A stretch of 16,483 nt of DNA from positions 1-16,483 of the forward strand of contig JAGOCV010000051.1 of the NCBI GenBank assembly GCA_017998575.1. The letters are read 5' to 3'. The notes beneath the pieces are model-generated. The model had not been told where the DNA came from and did not search any database. It was given only the letters and a program-made list of their open reading frames with translations. This document shows, piece after piece, positions 1 to 8,958 of this stretch (its first letter is position 1; every line of letters starts with the position of its first letter). The position numbers were made by a program, and so were the translations under genes. Source of the DNA: Burkholderiaceae bacterium (GTDB lineage: Bacteria > Pseudomonadota > Gammaproteobacteria > Burkholderiales > Burkholderiaceae).

Positions 1-1733
<1,733 letters not shown>

Positions 1734-1752
1734 CCGGAGCCGGCGGGGCGTC

Positions 1753-1770
1753 GCGGGCCAGCCGGCCCGC
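1753..1770. other. Perfect GC hairpin between the hydroxyacyl-CoA dehydrogenase and peptidase genes
   Basis: GCGGGCC (1753-1759), a four-base AGCC loop, and GGCCCGC (1764-1770) form a seven-pair stem 20 bp after the stop codon. No T-run follows, so it does not look like a classical intrinsic terminator. It may slow ribosomes or RNases or be chance in GC-rich DNA. Confidence 0.4.
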
Positions 1771-1789
1771 CATCCTGCCGGGCACGCTC

Positions 1790-3274
1790 ATGAAGCTTTT
1801 CAAGCGATCGATCCTGCTGTTGCTGGCCGTGGTGCTGCTGCTCGCGGCGGCACTGGCCGTCGTCACGCTGCGCGCGGGCTCGCGCCAGCTCGACGTGGCG
1901 CCCGCGCCAGCCGTCGCCATCGACAGCGAAGCGGTGGCGCGCCGCCTGGCGGGCGCCATTCCGTTCCGCACGATGTCGGTGGCCGACGATCCATCCGCCA
2001 ACGTGGCCGAGTTCGACAAGCTGCATGCCTACATGGCGCAGCAGTTCCCGCGCGTGCATGCGCAGTTGCAGCGCGAGGTGGTCGGTAGCCACGGCCTGCT
2101 CTACACCTGGAAGGGCCGCGATGCCACGGCCAAACCCGTCGCGTTGCTGGCCCACCAGGACGTGGTGCCGATCGCGCCCGGCACCGAGTCGGCCTGGCAG
2201 GCCGCGCCGTTCGGCGGCGAGATCAGGGATGGCTTCGTCTGGGGCCGTGGCGCCTGGGACAACAAGGGCAACCTGTTCGCGCAACTCGAAGCCATCGAGA
2301 TGCTGCTGGCCCAGGGCTATGTGCCGCCGCGCACCGTGTACCTGGTGATGGGGCACGACGAAGAGGTGAGCGGCCTGCGCGGCGCCAAACCGATCGCCGG
2401 GCTGCTCAAGTCGCGCGGCGTGCAGCTCGACTGGGTGCTGGACGAAGGGCTGCTGGTCATGGAGGGCATCCTGGCTGGCTTGTCGCGCCCCGCGGCGCTG
2501 GTGGGTGTGGCCGAGAAGGGCTATGGCACGTTCTTCCTGGATCTGGACACGCACCCCGGCCATTCGTCGATGCCGCCACGCGAGACCGCCATCGGCATGA
2601 TGAGCGCTGCGCTCACGCGGCTGGAAGGCAACCAGTTGCCCGCCGGCATCCGTGGTGTGGCGGCCGAGATGTTCGACACACTGGCGCCCGAGATGAGCCC
2701 GCTCAATCGCGTGATGCTCTCCAACCTGTGGCTCACACGGCCGGTGGTGCAGCGCATGCTGGAGAAGAGCGCGAGCACCAATGCCATGCTGCGCACCACC
2801 ACAGCCCTGACCATCGTCAACGCGGGCAACAAGGACAACGTGCTGCCGGGCCACGCGAGTGCTGCCGTGAACTTCCGCGTGCTGCCGGGCGACAGTCTGG
2901 CCAGTGTGGAGCGCCACGTGCACGACACCGTGGCCAACGACGCGATCAAGGTCACGCAGTACAAGGGCAACGCCGAGCCGTCGCCCGTGTCGCCCACGGC
3001 GGCCGGGGGCTACCAGTCGATCAACCGCACGATCCGCGAAGTGTTCCCGGAGGCCATCGTGGCGCCCGGGCTGATGATCGCTGCCACCGATTCGCGGCAC
3101 TTCGCCATCGTGTCGGACAACATCTACCGCTTCTCGCCCGTGCGCACCGGCCCCGAGGACCTGGGCCGCTTCCACGGCACCAACGAGCGCCTCTCGATCG
3201 CCAACTACGCCGAGATGATCCGCTTCTATCACCGGCTGCTGGGCACGCACCTGGGTGCGGCGCCGGCGCCCTGA
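1790..3274 (+). CDS. M20 family metallopeptidase, membrane-anchored, carboxypeptidase S / PM20D1-like
   Basis: A 494-residue zinc hydrolase of the M20 clan, probably cleaving peptides or N-acyl-amino acids outside the cytoplasm. The N-terminus MKLFKRS followed by a Leu/Ala/Val-rich stretch (8-30) is a signal anchor or uncleaved signal peptide. The di-zinc site is complete: H122 and D124 in AHQDVV, bridging D157 in WDNKG, general base E191 and ligand E192 in GHDEEVSG, D218 in DEGLL, and H437 in TDSRHF. H258 in PGHSSMP marks the lid/dimerisation domain. CPS1 of yeast and mammalian PM20D1 share this length, anchor and motif set; PM20D1 makes and hydrolyses N-acyl amino acids (established). The start lacks a strong Shine-Dalgarno but gives a well-formed anchor. 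The gap to the gene before it is 56 bp and to the thiolase 45 bp. A role in freeing fatty acids from N-acyl amino acids for the neighbouring enzymes is an inference. Confidence 0.9.
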   Translation: MKLFKRSILLLLAVVLLLAAALAVVTLRAGSRQLDVAPAPAVAIDSEAVARRLAGAIPFRTMSVADDPSANVAEFDKLHAYMAQQFPRVHAQLQREVVGSHGLLYTWKGRDATAKPVALLAHQDVVPIAPGTESAWQAAPFGGEIRDGFVWGRGAWDNKGNLFAQLEAIEMLLAQGYVPPRTVYLVMGHDEEVSGLRGAKPIAGLLKSRGVQLDWVLDEGLLVMEGILAGLSRPAALVGVAEKGYGTFFLDLDTHPGHSSMPPRETAIGMMSAALTRLEGNQLPAGIRGVAAEMFDTLAPEMSPLNRVMLSNLWLTRPVVQRMLEKSASTNAMLRTTTALTIVNAGNKDNVLPGHASAAVNFRVLPGDSLASVERHVHDTVANDAIKVTQYKGNAEPSPVSPTAAGGYQSINRTIREVFPEAIVAPGLMIAATDSRHFAIVSDNIYRFSPVRTGPEDLGRFHGTNERLSIANYAEMIRFYHRLLGTHLGAAPAP

Positions 3275-3319
3275 CATCCCCGTACCTTCGACTTCCCGAG
3301 ACAACGAAAGGAACCCGCC

Positions 3320-4495
3320 ATGACCCGAGCCGTCATCGTCTCCACCGCCCGCACGCCGCTCACCAAGAGCTGGAAGGGCGCCTTCAACATGACGCACGGC
3401 GCCACGCTCGGCGGCCATGCGGTGCGCCACGCGGTCGAACGCGCCGGCATCGATCCGGCGGCCGTGGACGACGTGCTCATGGGCTGCGCCAATCCCGAGG
3501 GCGCCACCGGCTGGAACATCGCGCGCCAGGCGGCCATCGCCGCCGGCCTGCCGATGAGCGTGTCTGGCGTGACCGTCAACCGCTTCTGCTCGTCGGGCCT
3601 GCAGACCATCGCCATGGCCGCGCAACGCATCATCGCGGGCGAGGGCGACGTGTACGTGGCCGGCGGCGTGGAGAGCATCTCGTGCGTGCAGCAGGAGATG
3701 AACATGCACATGTTCGAAGACCCGAACCTGCAGAAATCCAAGCCCGAGATCTACTGGCCCATGCTGCAGACCGCCGAGACCGTGGCCAAGCGTTACGGCA
3801 TCGGCCGCGACGTGATGGACGAATACGGCGCGGCCAGCCAGCAGAAGGCCTGCGCGGCGCAGGCGGCCGGCAAGTTCGACGACGAGATCGCGCCCATCAC
3901 CGTGAAGGCCGGCGTGGCCGACGCCACGCTGGGCCTGATCACGAAGGAAGTGACCGTGAGCCGCGACGAAGGCCTGCGCGAGGGCACGACCAAGGAAGGC
4001 ATCTCCGGCATCAAGACGGCCGTGCCCGGCGGCACCATCACCGCAGGCAACGCCAGCCAGTTCTCCGATGGCGCCGGCGCCTGCGCCGTGGTGAGCGAGG
4101 CCTATGCCGAGAAGCACGGCCTCAAGCCGCTGGGCCGCTTCCTCGGCTTCGCCGTGGCGGGCTGCGAGCCCGACGAGATGGGCATCGGCCCGGTGTTCGC
4201 CGTGCCCAAGGTGCTGGACCGCCTGGGTCTGAAGGTGTCCGACATCGACCTGTGGGAACTCAACGAGGCCTTCGCCGTGCAGGTGCTGTATTGCCGCGAC
4301 CGCCTGGGCATTCCAGCCGACCGGCTCAACGTCAACGGCGGCGCCATCGCGCTGGGCCACCCTTACGGCGTCTCGGGCCAGCGCCTCACGGGCCATGCGC
4401 TCATCGAAGGCAAGCGCCGTGGCGCCAGGCGCGTGGCGGTGACGATGTGCGTGGGCGGCGGCATGGGCGCGGCGGGCATCTTCGAAGTTCTTTGA
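3320..4495 (+). CDS. Acetyl-CoA acyltransferase (thiolase)
   Basis: A 391-residue degradative-type thiolase that splits 3-ketoacyl-CoA with CoA to acetyl-CoA and a shortened acyl-CoA, the last step of a beta-oxidation turn. All catalytic elements are present: nucleophile C90 in [14 protein letters not shown] in the C-terminal half, H347 in [14 protein letters not shown], and the second active-site C377 in CVGGGMG. Length is normal for the FadA/PaaJ/AtoB superfamily. The ATG at 3320 has an AAAGGA element about 12 bp upstream and gives the usual N-terminus ([10 protein letters not shown]). It sits between the hydratase/dehydrogenase gene group and an acyl-CoA dehydrogenase, so it most likely serves the same fatty or aromatic-derived acyl-CoA pathway. 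A biosynthetic role (acetoacetyl-CoA for PHB) is possible but less likely with these neighbours. Confidence 0.95.
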   Translation: MTRAVIVSTARTPLTKSWKGAFNMTHGATLGGHAVRHAVERAGIDPAAVDDVLMGCANPEGATGWNIARQAAIAAGLPMSVSGVTVNRFCSSGLQTIAMAAQRIIAGEGDVYVAGGVESISCVQQEMNMHMFEDPNLQKSKPEIYWPMLQTAETVAKRYGIGRDVMDEYGAASQQKACAAQAAGKFDDEIAPITVKAGVADATLGLITKEVTVSRDEGLREGTTKEGISGIKTAVPGGTITAGNASQFSDGAGACAVVSEAYAEKHGLKPLGRFLGFAVAGCEPDEMGIGPVFAVPKVLDRLGLKVSDIDLWELNEAFAVQVLYCRDRLGIPADRLNVNGGAIALGHPYGVSGQRLTGHALIEGKRRGARRVAVTMCVGGGMGAAGIFEVL

Positions 4496-4569
4496 TTCAC
4501 CCCCAGGCGACGGTGGCACTGCGTGCCGCCTACGCCACCCCCTTCCGGGGCTCCTGAACGGGAGAACCC

Positions 4570-6426
4570 ATGAGCAGCCTTCGTTCCACGCTCGACTTCC
4601 TGCTCCACGACTGGCTGCAGGTGGACACGCTCGCCGAACGCGAGCGCTTCGCCGATCACTCACGCGAGACCTTCGACGCCGTGCTCGCCACCTGCGAACG
4701 CATCGCGCGCGACAAGTTCGCGCCGTTCAACCGGCGCGTCGACACGGAGGAGCCTCGCACCGTCGAGGAGAACGGCGTGCTGCGCGTCGTGCTGCCCGAG
4801 GCCACGCACGAGGCGCGCCGCGCCTATGCCGAATCCGGCATGCTCTCGGCCGCGCAGGATTACGGGATGGGCGGCATGCAACTGCCCTACACGGTGGAGG
4901 CGGCGGCCAATGCCTTCTTCGCCATGGCGTCGGTCAGCATCGGCGCCAATCTGCTCACCACCGGCAACGCCAATCTGCTCATGGCCCACGGCACGCCGCG
5001 CCAGCGCGAGGTGTTTGCGCGCGCCGGCTTCGATGGCCGCTGGACGGGCACCATGTGCCTGTCGGAGCCGCAGGCCGGCTCGTCATTGAGCGACATCGCC
5101 ACGCGCGCCGTGCCCGATGGCGCCGGCTACGAAGACGATCCGCTCGGCCCGCGCTACCGGCTCACGGGCCACAAGATGTGGATCTCGGGCGGCGACCACG
5201 AGATGACCGAAAACATCGTGCATCTGGTGCTGGCCAAGATCCCCGATGGCGACGGCCACCTGCCGCCGGGCACGCGCGGCATCTCGCTGTTCGTCGTTCC
5301 CAAGCGGATGGTCGATGCCGACGGCCAGCTCACCGGCGAGCGCAACGACGTCGCGCTGGCTGGCCTCAATCACAAGCTGGGCTGGCGCGGCACCACCAAC
5401 ACGCTGCTCAATTTCGGCGAAGGCCGCTTTCCGGTCGATGGCCGGGCGGGAGCGGTGGGCTACCGTGTCGGCGAGCCGGGCCAGGGCCTGGCCGGCATGT
5501 TCCACATGATGAACGAGGCGCGCATCGCCATCGGCATGGCGGCCACCATGCTGGGCCTGGCGGGCTACGAAGCCTCGCTCGACTACGCGAAGAACCGGCC
5601 GCAGGGCCGGCCGGTGGGGCAGGGCGGCAAGGACGCGAGCCGCCCGCAGGTGCGCATCGTCGAACACGCCGACGTGCGCCGCATGCTGCTGGCGCAGAAG
5701 AGCTGGTGCGAAGGCTCGCTGGCGCTGCAGCTCTATTGCGCGCGGCTGGTCGACGAGCAGCACACGGGCACGCCGGAATCGGCCGTCGAGGCGCGCCTGT
5801 TGCTGGAGGTGCTGACGCCCATCGCCAAGAGCTGGCCCAGCGAGTGGTGCCTGGAGGCGAATTCGCTGGCCATCCAGATCCACGGCGGCTACGGCTACAC
5901 GCGCGATTTCCCGGTGGAACAGTACTGGCGTGACAACCGCCTGAACATGATCCACGAGGGCACGCACGGTATCCAGGCGGCGGACCTGCTGGGCCGCAAG
6001 GTGGCGATGGAAGGCGGCCGGGGCCTGCAACTGCTGGCCGCCCGCGTCAACGCCACCATTGAGCGCGCGATCCAGCGGCCCGAGTTCGCGGCCGAAGCCA
6101 ATGCGCTGGGCGCTGCGCTGGCACGCGTCCGCCATGCCACGCGCGCCGCGTGGGCCACGGCCGAACCTGCCGTGGCGCTGGCCAATGCCGTGCCTTACAT
6201 GCAGGCGTTCGGCCACACGGTGATCGCCTGGATCTGGCTCGACGTGGCACTCGCCGCGGAAGGCGGCGGGGCATCGGGCGAGGCCCCACCGCCAGCCCGC
6301 ACGGCTGGCACACTGGGTGCCATGCAGTACTTCTTCCGCTACGAACTCCCCAAGACCGCCGCCTGGCTCCAGGTGGTGGAAGCGCGCGACACCACCTGCG
6401 CCGACTTGCCCGAGGACGCGTTCTGA
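4570..6426 (+). CDS. Acyl-CoA dehydrogenase with C-terminal extension (long, about 600-residue type)
   Basis: A 618-residue FAD enzyme that puts a trans-2 double bond into acyl-CoA, passing electrons to ETF. An N-terminal helical segment (about 1-40) precedes the three-part ACAD core. The flavin/substrate loop MCLSEPQAGSS begins at M162, the TGHKMWISGG strand holds W204, and the catalytic base is E463 in MIHEGTHGIQA, the position of Glu in the IYEGT motif of other members. About 150 residues follow the core, as in the 'acyl-CoA dehydrogenase C-terminal domain' subgroup that includes DmdC-like enzymes; substrate cannot be assigned. GGGAG lies just upstream of the ATG at 4570. The 74-bp gap before it is the largest inside the metabolic run. 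The stop codon overlaps the next start (TGATG), so the small membrane protein downstream is translationally coupled. Confidence 0.95.
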   Translation: MSSLRSTLDFLLHDWLQVDTLAERERFADHSRETFDAVLATCERIARDKFAPFNRRVDTEEPRTVEENGVLRVVLPEATHEARRAYAESGMLSAAQDYGMGGMQLPYTVEAAANAFFAMASVSIGANLLTTGNANLLMAHGTPRQREVFARAGFDGRWTGTMCLSEPQAGSSLSDIATRAVPDGAGYEDDPLGPRYRLTGHKMWISGGDHEMTENIVHLVLAKIPDGDGHLPPGTRGISLFVVPKRMVDADGQLTGERNDVALAGLNHKLGWRGTTNTLLNFGEGRFPVDGRAGAVGYRVGEPGQGLAGMFHMMNEARIAIGMAATMLGLAGYEASLDYAKNRPQGRPVGQGGKDASRPQVRIVEHADVRRMLLAQKSWCEGSLALQLYCARLVDEQHTGTPESAVEARLLLEVLTPIAKSWPSEWCLEANSLAIQIHGGYGYTRDFPVEQYWRDNRLNMIHEGTHGIQAADLLGRKVAMEGGRGLQLLAARVNATIERAIQRPEFAAEANALGAALARVRHATRAAWATAEPAVALANAVPYMQAFGHTVIAWIWLDVALAAEGGGASGEAPPPARTAGTLGAMQYFFRYELPKTAAWLQVVEARDTTCADLPEDAF

Positions 6427-6632
6427 TGGCCAGCGAGAAGACCCTGGCCCGGCTCGACACGCTGATCTGGGTGCTGATCTACGGCGGTCTGTTCGCCGTG
6501 GTGTTCGGCTTCGTACTCGTGGGGCAGATGCCCGCCGTGGGCTGGGCGCTCAAGGCCGGCGGCGCCGGCGTGGCACTGGCCGGCGTGGTGCTGATTGCCG
6601 TGCGCGCGCGCCTCAGGCAAGACAAGACTTAG
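6426..6632 (+). CDS. Small two-helix membrane protein (68 aa), coupled to the acyl-CoA dehydrogenase
   Basis: A short gene whose ATG overlaps the acyl-CoA dehydrogenase stop in the sequence TGATG; GAGGA at 6412-6416 gives a Shine-Dalgarno 9 bp upstream. The 68-residue product has a charged N-terminus (MASEKTLARLD), a first hydrophobic helix at about 12-32, a short loop with Gln-Met-Pro, a second helix at about 41-59 rich in Gly/Ala/Val, and a basic tail (RARLRQDKT). I do not recognise a named family. By the positive-inside rule the tail and the Arg/Lys-bearing N-terminus would face the cytoplasm, making a hairpin. The one-base overlap suggests fixed stoichiometry with the dehydrogenase, so it might hold it or its electron partner at the membrane; that is inference. 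The next gene starts 26 bp later. Confidence 0.85.
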   Translation: MASEKTLARLDTLIWVLIYGGLFAVVFGFVLVGQMPAVGWALKAGGAGVALAGVVLIAVRARLRQDKT

Positions 6633-6658
6633 ACACAACGACAGGAGACCCATCCGCC

Positions 6659-7450
6659 ATGACCCCGCGCCACATCCAGAAGCTCTTCGACCTCTCCGGC
6701 CGCACGGCCCTTGTCACCGGCGGCTCGCGCGGCCTGGGCCTGCAGATGGCGCAGGCGCTGGGCGAGGCGGGCGCGCGCGTGGTGCTCAGCTCGCGCAAGG
6801 CGGCCGACCTGGAAGAGGCCGCCGCCGGCCTGAAGGCGGCGGGCATCGACGCGCAATGGATCGCCGCCGATTGCGGCCGCGAAGACGACACGCGGCGGCT
6901 GGCCGACGAAACCGTGGCGCGCGTGGGCGCGGTGGACATCCTGGTCAACAACGCTGGCGCCAGCTGGGGCGCGCCGGCCGAAGACCACCCGATCGAGGCC
7001 TGGGACAAGGTGATGAACCTCAACGTGCGCGGGTACTTCGTGCTGTCGCAGCAGATCGCGCGCGCCTCGATGATCCCGCGCCGCGCGGGCAGCATCATCA
7101 ACGTCGCCTCCATCGCCGGACTGGCGGGCAACCCGCCCGAGATGAAGACGATTGCGTACAACACCTCCAAGGGCGCCGTGATCAACTTCACGCGTGCGCT
7201 GGCGGCCGAATGGGGCCGCCACGGCATTCGCGTCAATGCGATCTGCCCGGGCTTCTTCATGACGAAGATGGCGGCCGGCCTCATCCAGTCGCTGGGCGAA
7301 GAGAACATGGCCGCGCATGCGCCGCTGAACCGCCTGGGCGACGAGGAAGACCTCAAGGGCCTGGCGCTGCTGTATGCATCCGACGCCGGCAAGCACATCA
7401 CCGGCCAGTGGCTGGCGGTGGACGGTGGCGTGAGCGCGGTCATCAGCTGA
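6659..7450 (+). CDS. Short-chain dehydrogenase/reductase (classical SDR, NADPH type)
   Basis: A 263-residue classical SDR that interconverts an alcohol and a ketone with a nicotinamide cofactor. The start at 6659 follows AGGAGA with normal spacing; the frame is open further upstream but that part overlaps the preceding genes. Visible motifs are TGGSRGLG (20-27), NNAG (97-100), catalytic S151, Y167 and K171 (YNTSK), and the C-terminal GQWLAVDGG of this family. R46 after the second beta strand (LSSRK) favours NADP(H) over NAD(H), as in established SDR cofactor rules. The neighbours make a 3-hydroxy/3-oxoacyl or branched-chain oxidation step plausible, but SDR substrates cannot be read from sequence. 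Gaps are 26 bp upstream and 21 bp downstream, consistent with one transcript. Confidence 0.93.
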   Translation: MTPRHIQKLFDLSGRTALVTGGSRGLGLQMAQALGEAGARVVLSSRKAADLEEAAAGLKAAGIDAQWIAADCGREDDTRRLADETVARVGAVDILVNNAGASWGAPAEDHPIEAWDKVMNLNVRGYFVLSQQIARASMIPRRAGSIINVASIAGLAGNPPEMKTIAYNTSKGAVINFTRALAAEWGRHGIRVNAICPGFFMTKMAAGLIQSLGEENMAAHAPLNRLGDEEDLKGLALLYASDAGKHITGQWLAVDGGVSAVIS

Positions 7451-7471
7451 ACCCCCGACAAGGCAGTACCG

Positions 7472-7867
7472 ATGGATTTCGACCGCGAGATTCCCTTCGT
7501 CCGCCATCTCGGCTTCGAGCTGGTCCGCTTCGACGGCGGCGAGGCCGAGATCGCCTGGAGCCCGCGCCCGGAGCACCTGAACTACCTGGGCGTGACGCAC
7601 GGCGGCTCGCTCATGACGGTGCTCGACACCGCACTTGCGCACGCCGCCCGCAGCGTCGATCCATCGCTGGGCGTGGTCACCATCGAGATGAAGACCACCT
7701 TCATGCACCCGGCCGATGGCCCGCTGCGCGCCACCGGCCGCCTGCTGCACCGCACGCGGCAGATGGCGTTCGTCGAAGGCCGCGTTACCGATGCGCGCGG
7801 GCAGGTCTGCGCGCATGCCACGGGCACGTTCCGCTATCTCATGCCCCCGCCGCCCGCCAGCGCCTGA
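7472..7867 (+). CDS. PaaI-like hotdog-fold acyl-CoA thioesterase
   Basis: A 131-residue single hotdog domain, the usual length for PaaI/YdiI-type thioesterases that hydrolyse acyl-CoA to free acid and CoA. The segment LNYLGVTHGGSLMTVLDTALA carries the family's HGG turn (H43-G44-G45) at the start of the central hotdog helix and an acid, D52, where PaaI-type enzymes keep the catalytic carboxylate. The rest shows alternating beta strands (VTIEMKTTFMHP, LRATGRLLHRTRQMAFVEGRV, HATGTFRYL). It would drain dead-end or excess CoA esters from the surrounding beta-oxidation enzymes. The RBS (AAGGCA) is weak, but the N-terminus fits the fold. Substrate class is unknown. Confidence 0.9.
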   Translation: MDFDREIPFVRHLGFELVRFDGGEAEIAWSPRPEHLNYLGVTHGGSLMTVLDTALAHAARSVDPSLGVVTIEMKTTFMHPADGPLRATGRLLHRTRQMAFVEGRVTDARGQVCAHATGTFRYLMPPPPASA

Positions 7868-7872
7868 CGGCG

Positions 7873-7880
7873 CCCCCCCC
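7873..7880. repeat. Run of eight C in the thioesterase-MDR gap
   Basis: Eight consecutive C residues lie between the thioesterase stop and the MDR ribosome binding site. Such a homopolymer can vary in length by slippage and is a common assembly error. It is outside coding sequence, so the effect on either gene would be limited to spacing. Confidence 0.7.
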
Positions 7881-7901
7881 AGAACACAGGAGACAACAAC
7901 C

Positions 7902-8918
7902 ATGCCCGCCAACCAGCAGATCGTGCTCGACAACCGCCCGCAGGGCGAAGCCACCGAATCCAACTTCCGCCTCGTCACCGCCGACACGCCGGCGCTGGCC
8001 GACGGCCAGGTGCTGGTGCGCCACCACTACCTCAGCCTCGATCCGTACATGCGTGGCCGCATGAACGACAGCAAGAGCTACGCGCAGCCCCAGCCGCTGG
8101 GCGAGGTGATGATCGGCGGCACCGTGGGCGAGGTGGTCGAGAGCCGCCATCCGAAGTTCGCCGCCGGCGACAAGGTGGTCGGCATGGGCGGCTGGCAGCA
8201 GTACGCCGTGGTGGATGGCAACGCGCCCGGCGCGCTGCGCAAGGTCGACACCACCCACGTGCCGCTGTCGCACTACCTGGGCGCCGTCGGCATGCCCGGC
8301 GTGACGGCGTGGTATGGCCTGGTGAAGATCATCGCCCCGCAGAAGGGCGACACCGTGGTGGTGAGCGCCGCAGCAGGCGCCGTGGGCAGTGCCTTCGGCG
8401 CGCTGGCCAAGGCGCGCGGCTGCCGCGTGGTGGGCATCGCGGGCGGCACCGACAAATGCCGCTACGTGGTGGAAGAGCTGGGCTTCGACGCCTGCGTGGA
8501 CTACAAGCCGCACAAGGACGCGCGAGAGCTCAGCCGCGCGCTGCGCGACGCCTGCCCCAGCGGCATCGACGGCTACTTCGAGAACGTGGGCGGCCTGGTG
8601 CTCGACGCCGTGCTGCTGCGCATGAACGCCTTCGGCCGCATCGCCGTCTGCGGAATGATCGCCGGCTACGACGGGCAGCCACTGCCGCTGGCCAACCCGG
8701 CGCTGATCCTGGTGCAGCGGCTCAAGGTGGAAGGCTTCATCGTCAGCGAGCACATGGATGTCTGGCCCGAGGCGCTCAAGGAACTGGGCGGCCTGGTGGC
8801 CACCGGCCGGCTGCGCCCGCGCGAGAGCGTGGCGCAGGGGCTGGAGGCCGCGCCGGGTGCATTCCTGGGGCTGCTCAAGGGCCGCAACTTCGGCAAGCAG
8901 CTGGTCAAGCTGATCTGA
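7902..8918 (+). CDS. NADPH-dependent zinc-free MDR oxidoreductase (CurA / leukotriene B4 dehydrogenase-like)
   Basis: A 338-residue medium-chain reductase of the CurA/PTGR family, which reduces C=C bonds conjugated to a carbonyl with NADPH. The ATG at 7902 follows ACAGGAGA and gives the family-typical start (NQQIVLDNRPQGEAT); the in-frame extension upstream overlaps the thioesterase and is not used. The N-terminal part has LSLDPYMRGRM near 45-57 and a GroES-like barrel without the zinc-binding Cys/His set. The Rossmann motif AAAGAVGS lies at 156-163, ENVGG near 227, and the C-terminal lobe ends NFGKQLVKLI. In this setting it could saturate 2-enoyl or enone intermediates, perhaps of unsaturated or terpenoid acids; that is inference. 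Confidence 0.93.
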   Translation: MPANQQIVLDNRPQGEATESNFRLVTADTPALADGQVLVRHHYLSLDPYMRGRMNDSKSYAQPQPLGEVMIGGTVGEVVESRHPKFAAGDKVVGMGGWQQYAVVDGNAPGALRKVDTTHVPLSHYLGAVGMPGVTAWYGLVKIIAPQKGDTVVVSAAAGAVGSAFGALAKARGCRVVGIAGGTDKCRYVVEELGFDACVDYKPHKDARELSRALRDACPSGIDGYFENVGGLVLDAVLLRMNAFGRIAVCGMIAGYDGQPLPLANPALILVQRLKVEGFIVSEHMDVWPEALKELGGLVATGRLRPRESVAQGLEAAPGAFLGLLKGRNFGKQLVKLI

Positions 8919-8942
8919 CCCGCGCATGGCGACGCCCACCCT

Positions 8943-8958
8943 GGAGACGCGGCCCATG
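8943..8958 (+). promoter_or_regulatory. Ribosome binding site deciding the AidB-family start
   Basis: GGAG at 8943-8946, inside GGAGAC as seen before two other genes of this run, sits 9 bp before ATG 8956. The earlier in-frame ATG at 8926 has no purine-rich element in front of it, so 8956 is preferred. Confidence 0.7.

Noticed and set aside
3275..3319. Single TTCG motif in the peptidase-thiolase gap, considered as half of a PIP box
   Set aside because: No second TTCG lies at the N15 distance and no matching -10 follows; lone TTCG words are frequent in this DNA.
4496..4569. GC-rich spacer with a short CCCC-TTCC-GGGG inverted repeat, looked at as a terminator or intergenic repeat element
   Set aside because: The stem is only four or five pairs, no T-run follows, and no second copy was seen in the window.
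8926..8955. An earlier in-frame ATG for the AidB-family protein
   Set aside because: No ribosome binding site precedes it, and the ten extra residues are not part of the AidB N-terminus as I remember it.
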